From IMG/VR virus record IMGVR_UViG_3300047586_000182, positions 1 through 38,601 of that record: DNA of 38,601 nt. One strand, written 5' to 3'. Below the pieces are notes generated by a model, which saw only the letters and a program-made list of their open reading frames with translations, did no database searches and was not told the origin of the DNA. Below, one piece after another: positions 1 to 6,801 of this stretch. Position numbers and translations under genes: made by a program. Source of the DNA: a virus. Positions within the stretch are counted from its first letter, which is position 1, and each line of letters begins with the position of its first letter.

Positions 1-109
1 CGCAAAAGGTCCGGCAGAGCGGGCCCCGCTAGGAAAGCAACGAGAGGCAATCAGAAAAGAGCAACAGAAGAGAGCAGCCCTGATGAAGCATATCTGGAGG
101 CCAGTATGA
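1..109 (+). CDS. C-terminal end of the ERF annealing protein (continues from window end)
   Basis: Read from base 2, after base 1 completes the codon left open at base 38601, this frame stays open for 36 sense codons and stops at TGA 107-109. The peptide is rich in Lys, Arg, Glu and Gln and ends in HIWRPV, a plausible charged tail. The stop overlaps the next start as ATGA, the same coupling used by several other gene pairs here. This indicates that the two window ends are contiguous in the virus. If the window were a linear fragment, this would be only a chance open stretch. Confidence 0.7.
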   Translation, partial: AKGPAERAPLGKQREAIRKEQQKRAALMKHIWRPV

Positions 110-381
110 AGATATTCAACCAGACTCGGTGGAACATGCTGACTGTCTCGCTAAAAGTTGCTGTAGCATGTCGATATTGCTATCTGCCATATTATTCGAA
201 TTTAATTGTTCAAACCGGGCTAACAAAAGAACAAGTCTGGCAGGGGCTTGTTCATAACATCGACGTTGGCGCAATAAAAGAGTATTGGGAATTGGTGGAT
301 GGGAGGTGGGTCAAGTGCTTCCGATTTGATGACCACTGCACCAATGATTACATCGATCAAGTGATCAAGGAGCTGACATGA
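106..381 (+). CDS. Hypothetical protein, 91 aa
   Basis: No family recognised. The start is supported by GGAGG at 95-99 and by ATGA overlap with the preceding frame; the end overlaps the next gene as ATGA. The protein is mixed helical with paired aromatics (CRYCYLPYYSN) and a central stretch, LTKEQVWQGLVHN, that looks like a helix-turn-helix or winged-helix segment. Because two clear winged-helix genes follow in the same overlapping operon, a DNA-binding role is possible but unproven. The same frame is open upstream to the window edge, but the Shine-Dalgarno site picks this ATG. Confidence 0.7.
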   Translation: MKIFNQTRWNMLTVSLKVAVACRYCYLPYYSNLIVQTGLTKEQVWQGLVHNIDVGAIKEYWELVDGRWVKCFRFDDHCTNDYIDQVIKELT

Positions 382-620
382 AGCTTGCAGAATATCTTAC
401 CAAGCACCGGCCCAGGCGCCGATTAGCTACACAACAGATGGCAGCACTAAGTTGGTTCCGGAAATCCCCCAGGACTCGTAAGGAGCTGGCCCAGGATCTA
501 GGGATCTCAGAGAATGCCGCCAAGTCCCTCATTTTCAGGATGAAAGGGAAGGGATTGGTACAGAGAAGCGCATTCATAGGGGACGAAATAATCTGGACGC
601 TGAAGGGAGGTAAGATCTGA
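378..620 (+). CDS. Winged helix-turn-helix protein, 80 aa
   Basis: Probable small DNA-binding regulator. Residues 20-60 (AALSWFRKSPRTRKELAQDL, then GISENAAKSLIFRMKGKGLV) have the pattern of a winged helix: a helix, a turn, a recognition helix and a GLV strand, as in MarR-like and phage Cox-like proteins. AAGGAG at 366-371 sits 6 nt before the ATG. It overlaps both neighbours by one to four bases, so the three genes are translationally coupled. The very basic N-terminus (KHRPRRRL) fits nucleic-acid binding. The target is unknown. Confidence 0.7.
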   Translation: MKLAEYLTKHRPRRRLATQQMAALSWFRKSPRTRKELAQDLGISENAAKSLIFRMKGKGLVQRSAFIGDEIIWTLKGGKI

Positions 621-841
621 TGGTCAGTGACAAGTTGATGAAAGAATGCCTGACGGCGATGTCGGGTGAATCTATTTCGTTGAGAGAATTGTGCAGACGG
701 ATGGATCGCAATGATAGCAATGTCAGGCGCACGCTTCTGGCTATGGAGAACCTGGGGATGGTCAGGCGAACGTCTCCAGAAGATAACGGGAAGGGGACTG
801 GCCGATATCCTAGAAAATGGGAAAAGTTGGTCAGTATTTGA
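620..841 (+). CDS. Winged helix-turn-helix protein, 73 aa
   Basis: Second small winged-helix protein in a row. ISLRELCRRMDRNDSNVRRT followed by LLAMENLGMVRR gives helix, turn, recognition helix and wing. GGGAGGT lies at 605-611 and the start overlaps the previous stop (TGATG). It resembles the upstream 80-aa protein in fold but not closely in sequence. The two could act together as early regulators or as an excisionase/repressor pair, but nothing in the sequence fixes this. Confidence 0.7.
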   Translation: MVSDKLMKECLTAMSGESISLRELCRRMDRNDSNVRRTLLAMENLGMVRRTSPEDNGKGTGRYPRKWEKLVSI

Positions 842-842
842 T

Positions 843-886
843 TAGTCTATATTTGAATAGTCAATATATGAACTAAATATATATAA
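843..886 (+). promoter_or_regulatory. Archaeal promoter with two tandem 15-bp repeats
   Basis: TAGTCTATATTTGAA (843-857) is followed directly by TAGTCAATATATGAA (858-872), 13 of 15 identical, and then by a TATA box AAATATATATAAAC (about 873-886). The ATG of the next gene is about 24 nt from the box centre, which would make its mRNA nearly leaderless, although GGGAGG also lies at 890-895. The repeats occupy the BRE and upstream region and look like an operator or activator site. Confidence 0.6.
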
Positions 887-902
887 ACATGGGAGGGAAA
901 GA

Positions 903-1313
903 ATGTTAGTGTCTGAGCAAGCATCCGAAAAGGTTGTACTCGCAGACCATACCCCCGGTGCGTCAACTTATCCAGGGACGCGAACCAGAGGGGGATGGGT
1001 ACCAATTCTTTTACGACTCGATGAATTTGATAGACCTAGAATTATAGACTGGATCTGTCCTTCATGCAAACAACTCACGGCTAATTATCGAAACTGCCCA
1101 AAATGCGGCCTGGAGGTCATGGGAGAGCCCATCATCAAAGATCCCTTAACCAGGGGCGCAAAGATCCATCAATACCGACAATGGGTGAACGCTCTATTTG
1201 AGAGGGAATTAGATGAATATGAAAGTAGAACACCGAGAGAAAAAGCCTCGCTGCCTATCCGCTCCAAACTTCCCACATCTCAGAGACGATCTGGGCGAAG
1301 AGGAAAGATTTAG
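903..1313 (+). CDS. Zinc-ribbon protein, 136 aa
   Basis: Residues 51-70 carry two CxxC knuckles (CPSCK and CPKCG, about 12 residues apart) that would bind one zinc ion, as in small archaeal zinc ribbons. The C-terminal 40 residues are very basic and probably disordered (RSKLPTSQRRSGRRGKI). The gene has its own TATA box and GGGAGG site. It is the last larger gene of the early block. A role in nucleic-acid binding or transcription is inferred only from the ribbon and charge. Confidence 0.7.
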   Translation: MLVSEQASEKVVLADHTPGASTYPGTRTRGGWVPILLRLDEFDRPRIIDWICPSCKQLTANYRNCPKCGLEVMGEPIIKDPLTRGAKIHQYRQWVNALFERELDEYESRTPREKASLPIRSKLPTSQRRSGRRGKI

Positions 1314-1339
1314 AAGAATACATATCAAGGAATAATAAT

Positions 1340-1501
1340 ATGAATAACAGAGTGATCGACCTGGACTTGTGGCTGGAAGGCGCGGCTCAGAGCCTTCCCA
1401 AGATCACCGTCACATCACAGGGACTCCGTTTCGAGGGCGAGACGAAGGAGTTCGATAGGCTCTGCTTGATCCTGGGTGGATGGCTTCAGCAATCGGTTTG
1501 A
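1340..1501 (+). CDS. Small hypothetical protein, 53 aa
   Basis: ATG at 1340 follows AAGG (1327-1330) and the frame runs to TGA 1499-1501. The product (MNNRVIDLDLWLEGAAQSLP...) alternates hydrophobic and charged residues in a way that suggests strands and one helix, ending LCLILGGWLQQSV. No family recognised. It closes the early block just before the long gene-free stretch, and a T-poor TTGAAAAATAATAAT element follows about 50 nt downstream. Confidence 0.55.
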   Translation: MNNRVIDLDLWLEGAAQSLPKITVTSQGLRFEGETKEFDRLCLILGGWLQQSV

Positions 1502-1638
1502 ACTATCCGGAATTTCCTGATAGTTGCCAGTGATAAGAGGCCATACGCTGTATTGAAAAATAATAATGTCGAAATATCCCAAAGGAAAACGTAAAAGGGC
1601 CGCTACCCGCTGCTTTCGTATCTTCGGGGCGGCTTTGT

Positions 1639-1722
1639 GCCACAGAAGCACAACCGGAAGTGCGCCCGGCCTGTAACTGTCAGGATACCGGATGGTTGAG
1701 GGTTCGAGTCCTTCGTGTGGCT
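1639..1722 (+). tRNA. tRNA-like cloverleaf, probably degenerate or an attachment-site remnant
   Basis: GGTTCGAGTCC at 1701-1711 is a perfect B-box/T-arm sequence, flanked by a 5-bp stem (GAGGG/CCTTC). The ends pair as an acceptor stem, GCCACA with TGTGGC (6 bp, then a G-G mismatch). A D-arm candidate GCAC/GTGC encloses a loop containing GG. A variable arm ACC-GGAT-GGT would make it a class II form of 84 nt. The anticodon arm does not fit: no 5-bp stem with a 7-nt loop and U33 can be drawn, and no anticodon can be named. There is no encoded CCA. A tRNA 3' half carried as an integrase attP site would give similar signals. Confidence 0.4.
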
Positions 1723-1847
1723 TTCATAATCGCCTGTGATATCCCACCAAGGATTGAGGCACATTCACCCACTTGCAGAAAAGCAGTGCCAGACCAATAG
1801 CCCGGTTCGCCATTGTGCCGGGCATCCTCCAAATGATCTCCTATACA

Positions 1848-1896
1848 AGGGCTGCGCAAAGATTGACCTCGGATCATGAGGGATAAGCGCAGCCTT
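1848..1896 (+). ncRNA. Strong hairpin in the structured stretch
   Basis: GGCTGCGC (1850-1857) pairs perfectly with GCGCAGCC (1887-1894), and a G-U and an A-U pair extend the stem to 10 bp. Inside it CCTC (1867-1870) pairs with GAGG (1878-1881) around a 7-nt loop. Just upstream GCCCGG (1800-1805) pairs with CCGGGC (1818-1823). The nested, GC-rich design suggests a functional RNA or a protein-binding DNA site rather than a simple terminator, since no T-run follows. Confidence 0.4.
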
Positions 1897-1997
1897 CAGG
1901 ATTATCCATTCTTCAAGCCACCAATTGGCTAGAAGCGGTAAGGTAACTACGCCACCCCCGGGGCTAATACCCCTGAGGGTCTACCTGTCATCTCTTC

Positions 1998-2600
1998 ATG
2001 GATGATGTCAGACCAATCGATATACCTCCGAAGAAGGGCCGGATTTCTATCCTCCTACTTTCGCCTGGCCCAGATTCTAATCATTTCGTCAATTGTGGGG
2101 AAGGGGGAAGATACACGGGTCGCAAGTCGAAGATTGAATCTTACCCTGATTGGAGAAAAATCGTTAAGCGTCTAGCATCTGGTGAAGAATACTCCAATAT
2201 AGTCCAAGATTATCCAGAGCTTACTTGGTTTGATTTAGATTATTATGCTAAAAATAAACTTCATAAGATAATATCAAAATCGGAGGATTTAAAATCTGAA
2301 GTAGAAAGCATCCAAGGCACCGACACCCTGGCCGAAGTCCGTGAGCTGAAAGTTAGGGCCTTAAACATCTTGGAGGAGGCTCAAAGTTCTGGAGATCTCA
2401 AAACCGCTCTTATGGGCATTCGAGAAGCTCGTGGTTGTCTTGAGACCTGCCTCAAAGCAGAAGGGCAGATCAAAGACGGGCCACAAATCACGATCATCAA
2501 TAACCCTGAGTGGGTAGATCTGAGAACAGTAATCATTATGGCGTTAGACGAATTCCCACAGGCAAAGGCGGCAGTAGTTCATGCCATCCGTGGAAGATGA
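1998..2600 (+). CDS. terS: Terminase small subunit, 200 aa (start uncertain)
   Basis: DNA-recognition subunit of the packaging motor. The part from about residue 45 (YPDWRKIVKRLASGEEYSNI) looks like an N-terminal helix-turn-helix; residues 110-160 (TLAEVRELKVRALNILEEAQ, then DLKTALMGIREARGCLE) form the long helices typical of the family, ending in NNPEWVDLRTVI. The gene overlaps the large subunit by 20 nt. The first 35-40 residues look unlike coding sequence and the ATG at 1998 has no Shine-Dalgarno site. A purine-rich GGGGAAGGGGGAAG at about 2098-2111 may mark a later, non-AUG start. The structured stretch before it may be its binding site. Confidence 0.7.
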   Translation: MDDVRPIDIPPKKGRISILLLSPGPDSNHFVNCGEGGRYTGRKSKIESYPDWRKIVKRLASGEEYSNIVQDYPELTWFDLDYYAKNKLHKIISKSEDLKSEVESIQGTDTLAEVRELKVRALNILEEAQSSGDLKTALMGIREARGCLETCLKAEGQIKDGPQITIINNPEWVDLRTVIIMALDEFPQAKAAVVHAIRGR

Positions 2601-3333
2601 CTTTATCTATGGCGTTGATCCTGTCTTATGGGCGAAGGAAGTCCTGGGATATCATCCAGATGAATGGCAGGCTCAACTCCTTAGAAGCCACGCCAAGAAG
2701 ATAATTCTCAATTGCTCAAGGCAGTCTGGCAAGTCCACGACGTGCGCTGCGCTTGGTTTACATGAATCAATCTATCGCCGACCCTCGTTTGGACTGGTAA
2801 TTGCGCCGACACAAGACCAATCTTCAGAGCTGATGCTCAAGTTTGACGAGTTCCGGGGTGCTGTGGAGCTTCCAAGCAATTACCTGAGCACCGATACAAA
2901 GCTTGCCGTCCGGTTCGCCAATGGCAACCGATTCATAGCACGTCCTGGGTCTGAGAAGAGCGCTAGAAGCTTTTCGGCTGTGACCTTGCTTCTGGAGGAT
3001 GAGGCCGCCCGGGTGGACGACGCACTTTATAATTCTGTCAGACCCATGCTTGCCGTCTCTAATGGCAGGCATATCCTGATGTCTACTCCCTTCGGCAAGC
3101 AGAATCATTTCTTCAAGATTTGGGATGAGCAGCGGGATATGTGGGAACGGATTGAAATCCCTGCCGAAATGTGCCCACGCATAACGAAAGAGTTCTTGGA
3201 AGAAGAGAGGCTTACCAATCCCTGGTTTGAACAGGAGTATCATTGCGTGTTCTTGGACGCAGAGGGCTCAATATTTTCCTCTGATCTCTTCAAGAGCCTG
3301 GCAAATCCCTCGGTGAGTGCATTGAAAATTTGA
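2581..3333 (+). CDS. terL: Terminase large subunit, ATPase part (ends at in-frame UGA)
   Basis: N-terminal ATPase half of the genome-packaging motor, 250 aa. It has the Walker A region CSRQSGKST (residues 45-53), the adenine-side motif IAPTQDQS, Walker B VTLLLEDEAARV (residues 134-145) with the acidic pair, and the coupling motif STPFGKQNHFF. The frame stops at TGA 3331-3333, right at the linker between ATPase and nuclease. The nuclease half continues in exactly the same frame 12 nt later, so one UGA codon divides an otherwise full-length terminase. See the next entry. Confidence 0.9.
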   Translation: MPSVEDDFIYGVDPVLWAKEVLGYHPDEWQAQLLRSHAKKIILNCSRQSGKSTTCAALGLHESIYRRPSFGLVIAPTQDQSSELMLKFDEFRGAVELPSNYLSTDTKLAVRFANGNRFIARPGSEKSARSFSAVTLLLEDEAARVDDALYNSVRPMLAVSNGRHILMSTPFGKQNHFFKIWDEQRDMWERIEIPAEMCPRITKEFLEEERLTNPWFEQEYHCVFLDAEGSIFSSDLFKSLANPSVSALKI

Positions 3334-3345
3334 GGTAAGTATGGT

Positions 3346-3990
3346 ATGATTCAAAGAAGATATCTGCTTGGTTGTGACTTGGCGAAGTCTTTGGATTTTA
3401 CGAGCTTTGCAGTTATCGAAATGATATGGAGCCAAGAAATCAGAGATTTTGTTTATCACTTGAAAGGTCTTGATCGCATCAAAGGCGTAGACTATCCGAC
3501 AATCACAGATCTGATCATAGAAGCAGTTAAACGACTCGCTCAGGAGGGACGTCAGACAACCAGTGATGGCCCGCATCTTTGCCTGGACGCAAGTGGTCTG
3601 GGCGCACCGATCAGAGACTACCTTAAGCAAACCGGGGTGTTCTTTGGTGGGATGCGTGGTCAACAGATTTATCCGGTGGTATTCACCGGGGGGGAAGCAG
3701 CACGTCATGACTTAGTAACCAAGAATTACAACATCAGCAAGTCTCTGATTATATCGAACTTCTTGAGCCTGATGCAACATAAGAGATTTGACTATGCGCC
3801 GGATCTCCAGACCCTTTCACTTCTCGAAAAAGAAATTTCCAGTTTCAAGTATCACCTAACACCATCGGGTCATACTGGATTTGATGCCGAAAGTGGTGCT
3901 CATGATGATCTAATCTGCGCGGTCTGCATTCCCCTCATAATCGGTGAGTGGAGATACAATCGAGGACCGAAAGCACAGGGCGCGAAATAA
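3346..3990 (+). CDS. terL: Terminase large subunit, nuclease part
   Basis: C-terminal RNase H-like nuclease domain, 214 aa, that cuts concatemers at headful or at a site. Acidic catalytic positions are visible: Asp in LLGCDLAKSLDF, Asp in LCLDASGLG, and the Asp pair in GAHDDLICAV. GAGGT at 3332-3336 lies 9 nt before the ATG, so it can be translated on its own by reinitiation. It is in the same frame as the ATPase half; reading the single UGA as sense would give a 469-residue protein, a normal TerL length. A split motor, readthrough, a mutation and a sequencing error are all open. Confidence 0.88.
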   Translation: MIQRRYLLGCDLAKSLDFTSFAVIEMIWSQEIRDFVYHLKGLDRIKGVDYPTITDLIIEAVKRLAQEGRQTTSDGPHLCLDASGLGAPIRDYLKQTGVFFGGMRGQQIYPVVFTGGEAARHDLVTKNYNISKSLIISNFLSLMQHKRFDYAPDLQTLSLLEKEISSFKYHLTPSGHTGFDAESGAHDDLICAVCIPLIIGEWRYNRGPKAQGAK

Positions 3991-4006
3991 GCGTTGGGGT
4001 ACTGTT

Positions 4007-4795
4007 ATGACACCAGACGCGCAGATACTTAAGCTCCTGGCGGATTGGAGCCCGGATGTCACTAATCTCCTCAAGCAATCTGGGTATTTCTCCATGCCAG
4101 AAGGTGTCACCAAAGAGGAAATAGCCAAAACCATCGGTTTCAACAAAGGTGGCAAGCTCTACAACCAAGTCCTAAATGCATCCCTCCAAAAGAATGGGGG
4201 CGCCATTGTCGACGGGAAAATCGTGCTTGCCAACCCGGATGAGATAAACATCGCCCGCCTGGTTCTGGATGAATACTCTCTTCGAGCTTTCAAAGCAGGC
4301 GCCAGGGAGGTGGCCGGGAAACTCGGGATCCCCTTTTCACAATATGACTGGAACGAAGCCGCACAAACGCACTTCGAGGATCACGGCCTTGAACTTGTGA
4401 AGAATCTTACTACCACAGATCTTGATTCACTTAAGCAAAGAATCCAGTATGACTTCAATCTGAATCCCAAAGCCTTTGCCGCCAAGTACGCTGATTCCTA
4501 TTCATGTTCACCTTCGAGGCTGGAGCGCCTGAAACGCACGGAGACACATACCGAAACACAAGCAGGAGGATATGGCTTTGCAGGAGAAGCGGATTGCCAG
4601 TATGCCCAATGGATGTGTCATCCCCTGGGCAAGTATCCCCGGCCTTCTCATAGGGCCTGCTGGTATGAAGTGGTCAAATATGGTGAGCCATTCAGCATAG
4701 GGCAAGTCTGGCCATCCGATCCAAACTGTCGTTGTTTTTTGTTATTCTATCTGGATAAAGATCACTTAGACCGAAAGATGCAGAAGGCGACGTAA
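4007..4795 (+). CDS. Minor head protein, phage Mu gpF-like / SPP1 gp7-like
   Basis: Head morphogenesis protein of about 262 aa that probably acts inside the procapsid near the portal. The C-terminus has the family pattern: RLKRTETHTETQAGGYGFA, then a Cys/His-rich part with CQYAQWMCHP and a final SDPNCRCFLL, which matches the HPNCRC signature of Mu gpF-like proteins. The start at 4007 (MTPDAQILKLL) is preferred to an upstream ATG at 3944 because that one would overlap the terminase and code for a basic, atypical leader. Placement before rather than after the portal gene is unusual. Confidence 0.75.
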   Translation: MTPDAQILKLLADWSPDVTNLLKQSGYFSMPEGVTKEEIAKTIGFNKGGKLYNQVLNASLQKNGGAIVDGKIVLANPDEINIARLVLDEYSLRAFKAGAREVAGKLGIPFSQYDWNEAAQTHFEDHGLELVKNLTTTDLDSLKQRIQYDFNLNPKAFAAKYADSYSCSPSRLERLKRTETHTETQAGGYGFAGEADCQYAQWMCHPLGKYPRPSHRACWYEVVKYGEPFSIGQVWPSDPNCRCFLLFYLDKDHLDRKMQKAT

Positions 4796-4799
4796 GCAC

Positions 4800-4952
4800 A
4801 TGGACACCAACTTCTGGGACAATCTAATCAACGGCCTTGAGTATGAAGATCTGGAATGGCTTGAGATCCATATTCATCGTCGTAAGGAATCACTGAAAAG
4901 TGCGGTCATATCCCGGAAGATGTTGATCACCGACTTAGGCAATTGCAGGTAA
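4800..4952 (+). CDS. Small hypothetical protein, 50 aa
   Basis: ATG 4800 follows the minor head stop by 4 nt and the frame ends at TAA 4950-4952. The product (MDTNFWDNLINGLEYEDLEW and on) is one or two amphipathic helices with many acidic residues in the first half and basic ones in the second. No family recognised. Its tight packing between head genes and coding-like composition support it; the Shine-Dalgarno site (AAGG) is weak. Confidence 0.5.
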   Translation: MDTNFWDNLINGLEYEDLEWLEIHIHRRKESLKSAVISRKMLITDLGNCR

Positions 4953-4971
4953 ACTCGTAGGTAAACTCGTA
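4948..4971 (+). repeat. Tandem 12-bp duplication before the portal gene
   Basis: GGTAAACTCGTA occurs twice in tandem (4948-4959 and 4960-4971), followed by a partial third GGTA. The first copy contains the stop codon of the 50-aa gene and the last copy supplies the AGGT used as ribosome-binding site for the portal ATG at 4982. It looks like a recent slippage duplication of the intergenic spacer. Confidence 0.7.
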
Positions 4972-4981
4972 GGTACTTCTC

Positions 4982-6331
4982 ATGCTCTACTATTCCGAGA
5001 TCGAAAGCATTCTAGCCATAGGCTCCCCATTTCCCCCAACATCCGAGGAGGCCAGGCTCAAGCAGTACACCCAAAATACGCAATTGTGGGATGGTGAGCA
5101 TGAGAAAGTGTTCCACGCACTGCTTCGCTTATTTCCAAGTTCCACGCCGGAGTTCGACAAAATCGTCCTGATCTTGGGATTCCATAAGCGTCTGTCACTC
5201 CTCTGGGCCGATCTCCTCGTATGCGAACCCCCATCACTCCAGACACCCGACGATCTCGCAGTTTCTGCCCTTGTCGATAGTACACGTATTTGGTACAAGG
5301 CATATCAGACCGTCTTAGATGCCTCTAGATACGGCAACGGTGTCTTTGAGATTTGGATAGATGAGGAGAAAGTGCCTCACTTACAGGGCGTGAACCCGTC
5401 CAAGTGGTTCCCTCTGGTCGATGAGAATCAGAGAATAGCGGCTCACCTGATAGCCTGGGTCAACGAATCCTACGTAGACCACATCCTGACAAAGGTCTTG
5501 ATGGTCAAGATACATACCCGGGATGTCGTCGAGACCCGAAAATATCTGGTCAAAGAAAATAAGATCGCTAGTCCTGCTTATGATGTCCTGTCAGTACCGA
5601 ACCCAACAGGCGAATTCCTTGTCATCCCTATAAGCAACCTCCAGACGACATCAGATACACTCTATGGAGAGGATGACTATTCTTCACTGGATAGCCTCAT
5701 CAAGCGTATGGAAGTCACCCTGACCAGGATAGGCCGTATCCTGGACGTTCATTCGGATCCCATCTTAGCAATACCCGAGGGTGTTGGCCGGAAAGATCAG
5801 ATGACTGGTGAGGTGGCTTATGATTCGCATAAGCGAGTCATGGAGCTGAATGATGCGACCATGAAGCCGTCTTACATCGAATGGGGGGGCCAATTGACAG
5901 CAGCCTTCCAATACCTGGATTGGCTGCTGAATAGAGTCTATTTCGTGTCCGAGACATGCCCACAAGCTTTCGGCCTGGACATGGCGGGTGGTGGTAGGTT
6001 GAGCGGTGTTGCTCTCCGGCTGATGATGATTGCCCCCCTGAAGAGGGTGGAGAGGTTCAAGCTCTCATTAGATCCGGCTGCTAAACAGGTTATCAAGGTT
6101 CTCGGACTATGCCTGCCTACACCAATTGATCTCACGAATATCATGATCAACTGGAAGGATGGCCTGCCTGAAGATAAGGACGGCGAGATGACTCTTGAGG
6201 TCAATGCAACAACCAACGGCCTGTCCTCAAGGTCTGCTGCCATGAAGAGGCTTTATGGGTTCAATGACGACCAGGTGAAGGCAGAGTTCGGGCAGATGCT
6301 GGATGAGCCACCTGCTGTGAAGGGGTTATGA
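4982..6331 (+). CDS. Portal protein, SPP1 gp6-like family
   Basis: Dodecameric portal at the capsid vertex through which DNA is packed, 449 aa, a usual length. Family features include the N-terminal helical part with GFHKRLSLLWADLLVCEPP, the clip/stem region ASRYGNGVFEIWIDEEKVP, SNLQTTSDTLYGEDDYSSLD, and the C-terminal MAGGGRLSGVALRLMM followed by a long helix with regular basic residues. It lies among terminase, minor head and scaffold genes as expected. AGGT within the duplicated spacer is the likely Shine-Dalgarno site. Confidence 0.88.
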   Translation: MLYYSEIESILAIGSPFPPTSEEARLKQYTQNTQLWDGEHEKVFHALLRLFPSSTPEFDKIVLILGFHKRLSLLWADLLVCEPPSLQTPDDLAVSALVDSTRIWYKAYQTVLDASRYGNGVFEIWIDEEKVPHLQGVNPSKWFPLVDENQRIAAHLIAWVNESYVDHILTKVLMVKIHTRDVVETRKYLVKENKIASPAYDVLSVPNPTGEFLVIPISNLQTTSDTLYGEDDYSSLDSLIKRMEVTLTRIGRILDVHSDPILAIPEGVGRKDQMTGEVAYDSHKRVMELNDATMKPSYIEWGGQLTAAFQYLDWLLNRVYFVSETCPQAFGLDMAGGGRLSGVALRLMMIAPLKRVERFKLSLDPAAKQVIKVLGLCLPTPIDLTNIMINWKDGLPEDKDGEMTLEVNATTNGLSSRSAAMKRLYGFNDDQVKAEFGQMLDEPPAVKGL

Positions 6332-6477
6332 TGTTGTCAGATCAAGATGAATGGTCAAAGCAAATACAGGACGCTTGTGATCAAATGGTTGAAATCAGGC
6401 GTAGTTTTTGTGCAAGACAAGATCGATTAAAACCGCTCACTGGTTGGCAAGATGTGCATCCTTGGAGATTATTCTAA
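6331..6477 (+). CDS. Small hypothetical protein, 48 aa
   Basis: Starts at the second ATG of ATGATG overlapping the portal stop; AAGGGG at 6320-6325 gives proper spacing for 6331. The product (MLSDQDEWSKQIQDACDQMV and on) is a short amphipathic helix followed by GWQDVHPWRLF. No family recognised. It is the first of three micro-genes packed end to end between portal and scaffold. Confidence 0.55.
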   Translation: MLSDQDEWSKQIQDACDQMVEIRRSFCARQDRLKPLTGWQDVHPWRLF

Positions 6478-6585
6478 ATGGGCGACTACGATGCTGCTAT
6501 CGGGCGAAAGGACACGCCTTTCGTGGTGACTGAAGAAGTATCACTAAAGAAAGGATCGAACAAGAAGGCAAAGGAGAAAAAGTGA
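6478..6585 (+). CDS. 35-aa peptide resembling the capsid N-terminus
   Basis: ATG directly after the previous stop (TAAATG), ending at TGA 6583-6585, which overlaps the next start. It reads MGDYDAAIGRKDTPFV and then a lysine-rich tail. The first 16 residues match the major capsid N-terminus (TDYDQGIGRGDTLFL) at about 9 positions. Synonymous positions differ, so it is not a recent DNA duplication. Such a peptide might bind the same partner as the capsid arm, for example scaffold or portal; that is inference. Confidence 0.55.
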   Translation: MGDYDAAIGRKDTPFVVTEEVSLKKGSNKKAKEKK

Positions 6586-6707
6586 TGGCAACCAAATGCA
6601 CTGCAAAGAGCGGCTCGGGCCTGAAGACCTTCCGGTCCAAGGCCGCTGCAGATCGGGCTAACCATTCTGATAAGGTAATAATCGAGCATACTAAACCTAA
6701 AAAATAA
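6585..6707 (+). CDS. Basic 40-aa protein
   Basis: ATG overlaps the previous stop (TGATGG) and the frame ends at TAA 6705-6707. The product (MATKCTAKSGSGLKTFRSKA and on) is strongly basic, with nine lysines and little hydrophobic core, so it may be disordered or bind nucleic acid. GGAGAAAAAG upstream could act as ribosome-binding site. Last gene of this block; a T-run with AATAATAG follows at once. Confidence 0.5.
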   Translation: MATKCTAKSGSGLKTFRSKAAADRANHSDKVIIEHTKPKK

Positions 6708-6708
6708 T

Positions 6709-6784
6709 CCTTTTTCTCAATAATAGTTTTCTTATTCGTGCAGTTCCAGGTCTGTAAAACCTGAGACAATTAGTCCCGGGGACT
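6709..6784 (+). terminator. T-run/AATAATAG block-boundary element and small hairpin
   Basis: CCTTTTTCTCAATAATAG at 6709-6726 follows the micro-gene block; similar elements occur at four other gene-block boundaries. Oligo-T is the known signal for archaeal termination. A small hairpin, AGTCC (6772-6776) with GGACT (6780-6784), lies just before the scaffold ribosome-binding site and could affect its translation. Confidence 0.4.
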
Positions 6785-6801
6785 TTAAACCCGTGATTTA
6801 C

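Larger units (their letters stand above)
1502..1997 (+). other. Gene-free, highly structured 496-nt stretch
   Basis: No convincing gene lies here; a 36-codon frame from 1566 has no Shine-Dalgarno site and runs into the structured part. The stretch has a 9-bp hairpin (GCCGC 1599-1603 with GCGGC 1629-1633, plus CCCG/CGGG inside), a tRNA-like unit (1639-1722), and further hairpins at 1800-1823, 1848-1896, 1916-1930 and 1960-1973. It sits directly before the terminase small subunit gene, where many tailed viruses keep their packaging site. A structured viral RNA, a pac site and an attachment site are all possible. Confidence 0.55.

Noticed and set aside
1415-1877. Two minus-strand open frames in the structured stretch
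   Set aside because: Composition is atypical, no Shine-Dalgarno site, and they cross the tRNA-like unit and hairpins.
3331-3333. General UGA recoding in this genome
   Set aside because: Many genes here end at UGA with overlapping downstream starts, so UGA is a normal stop.
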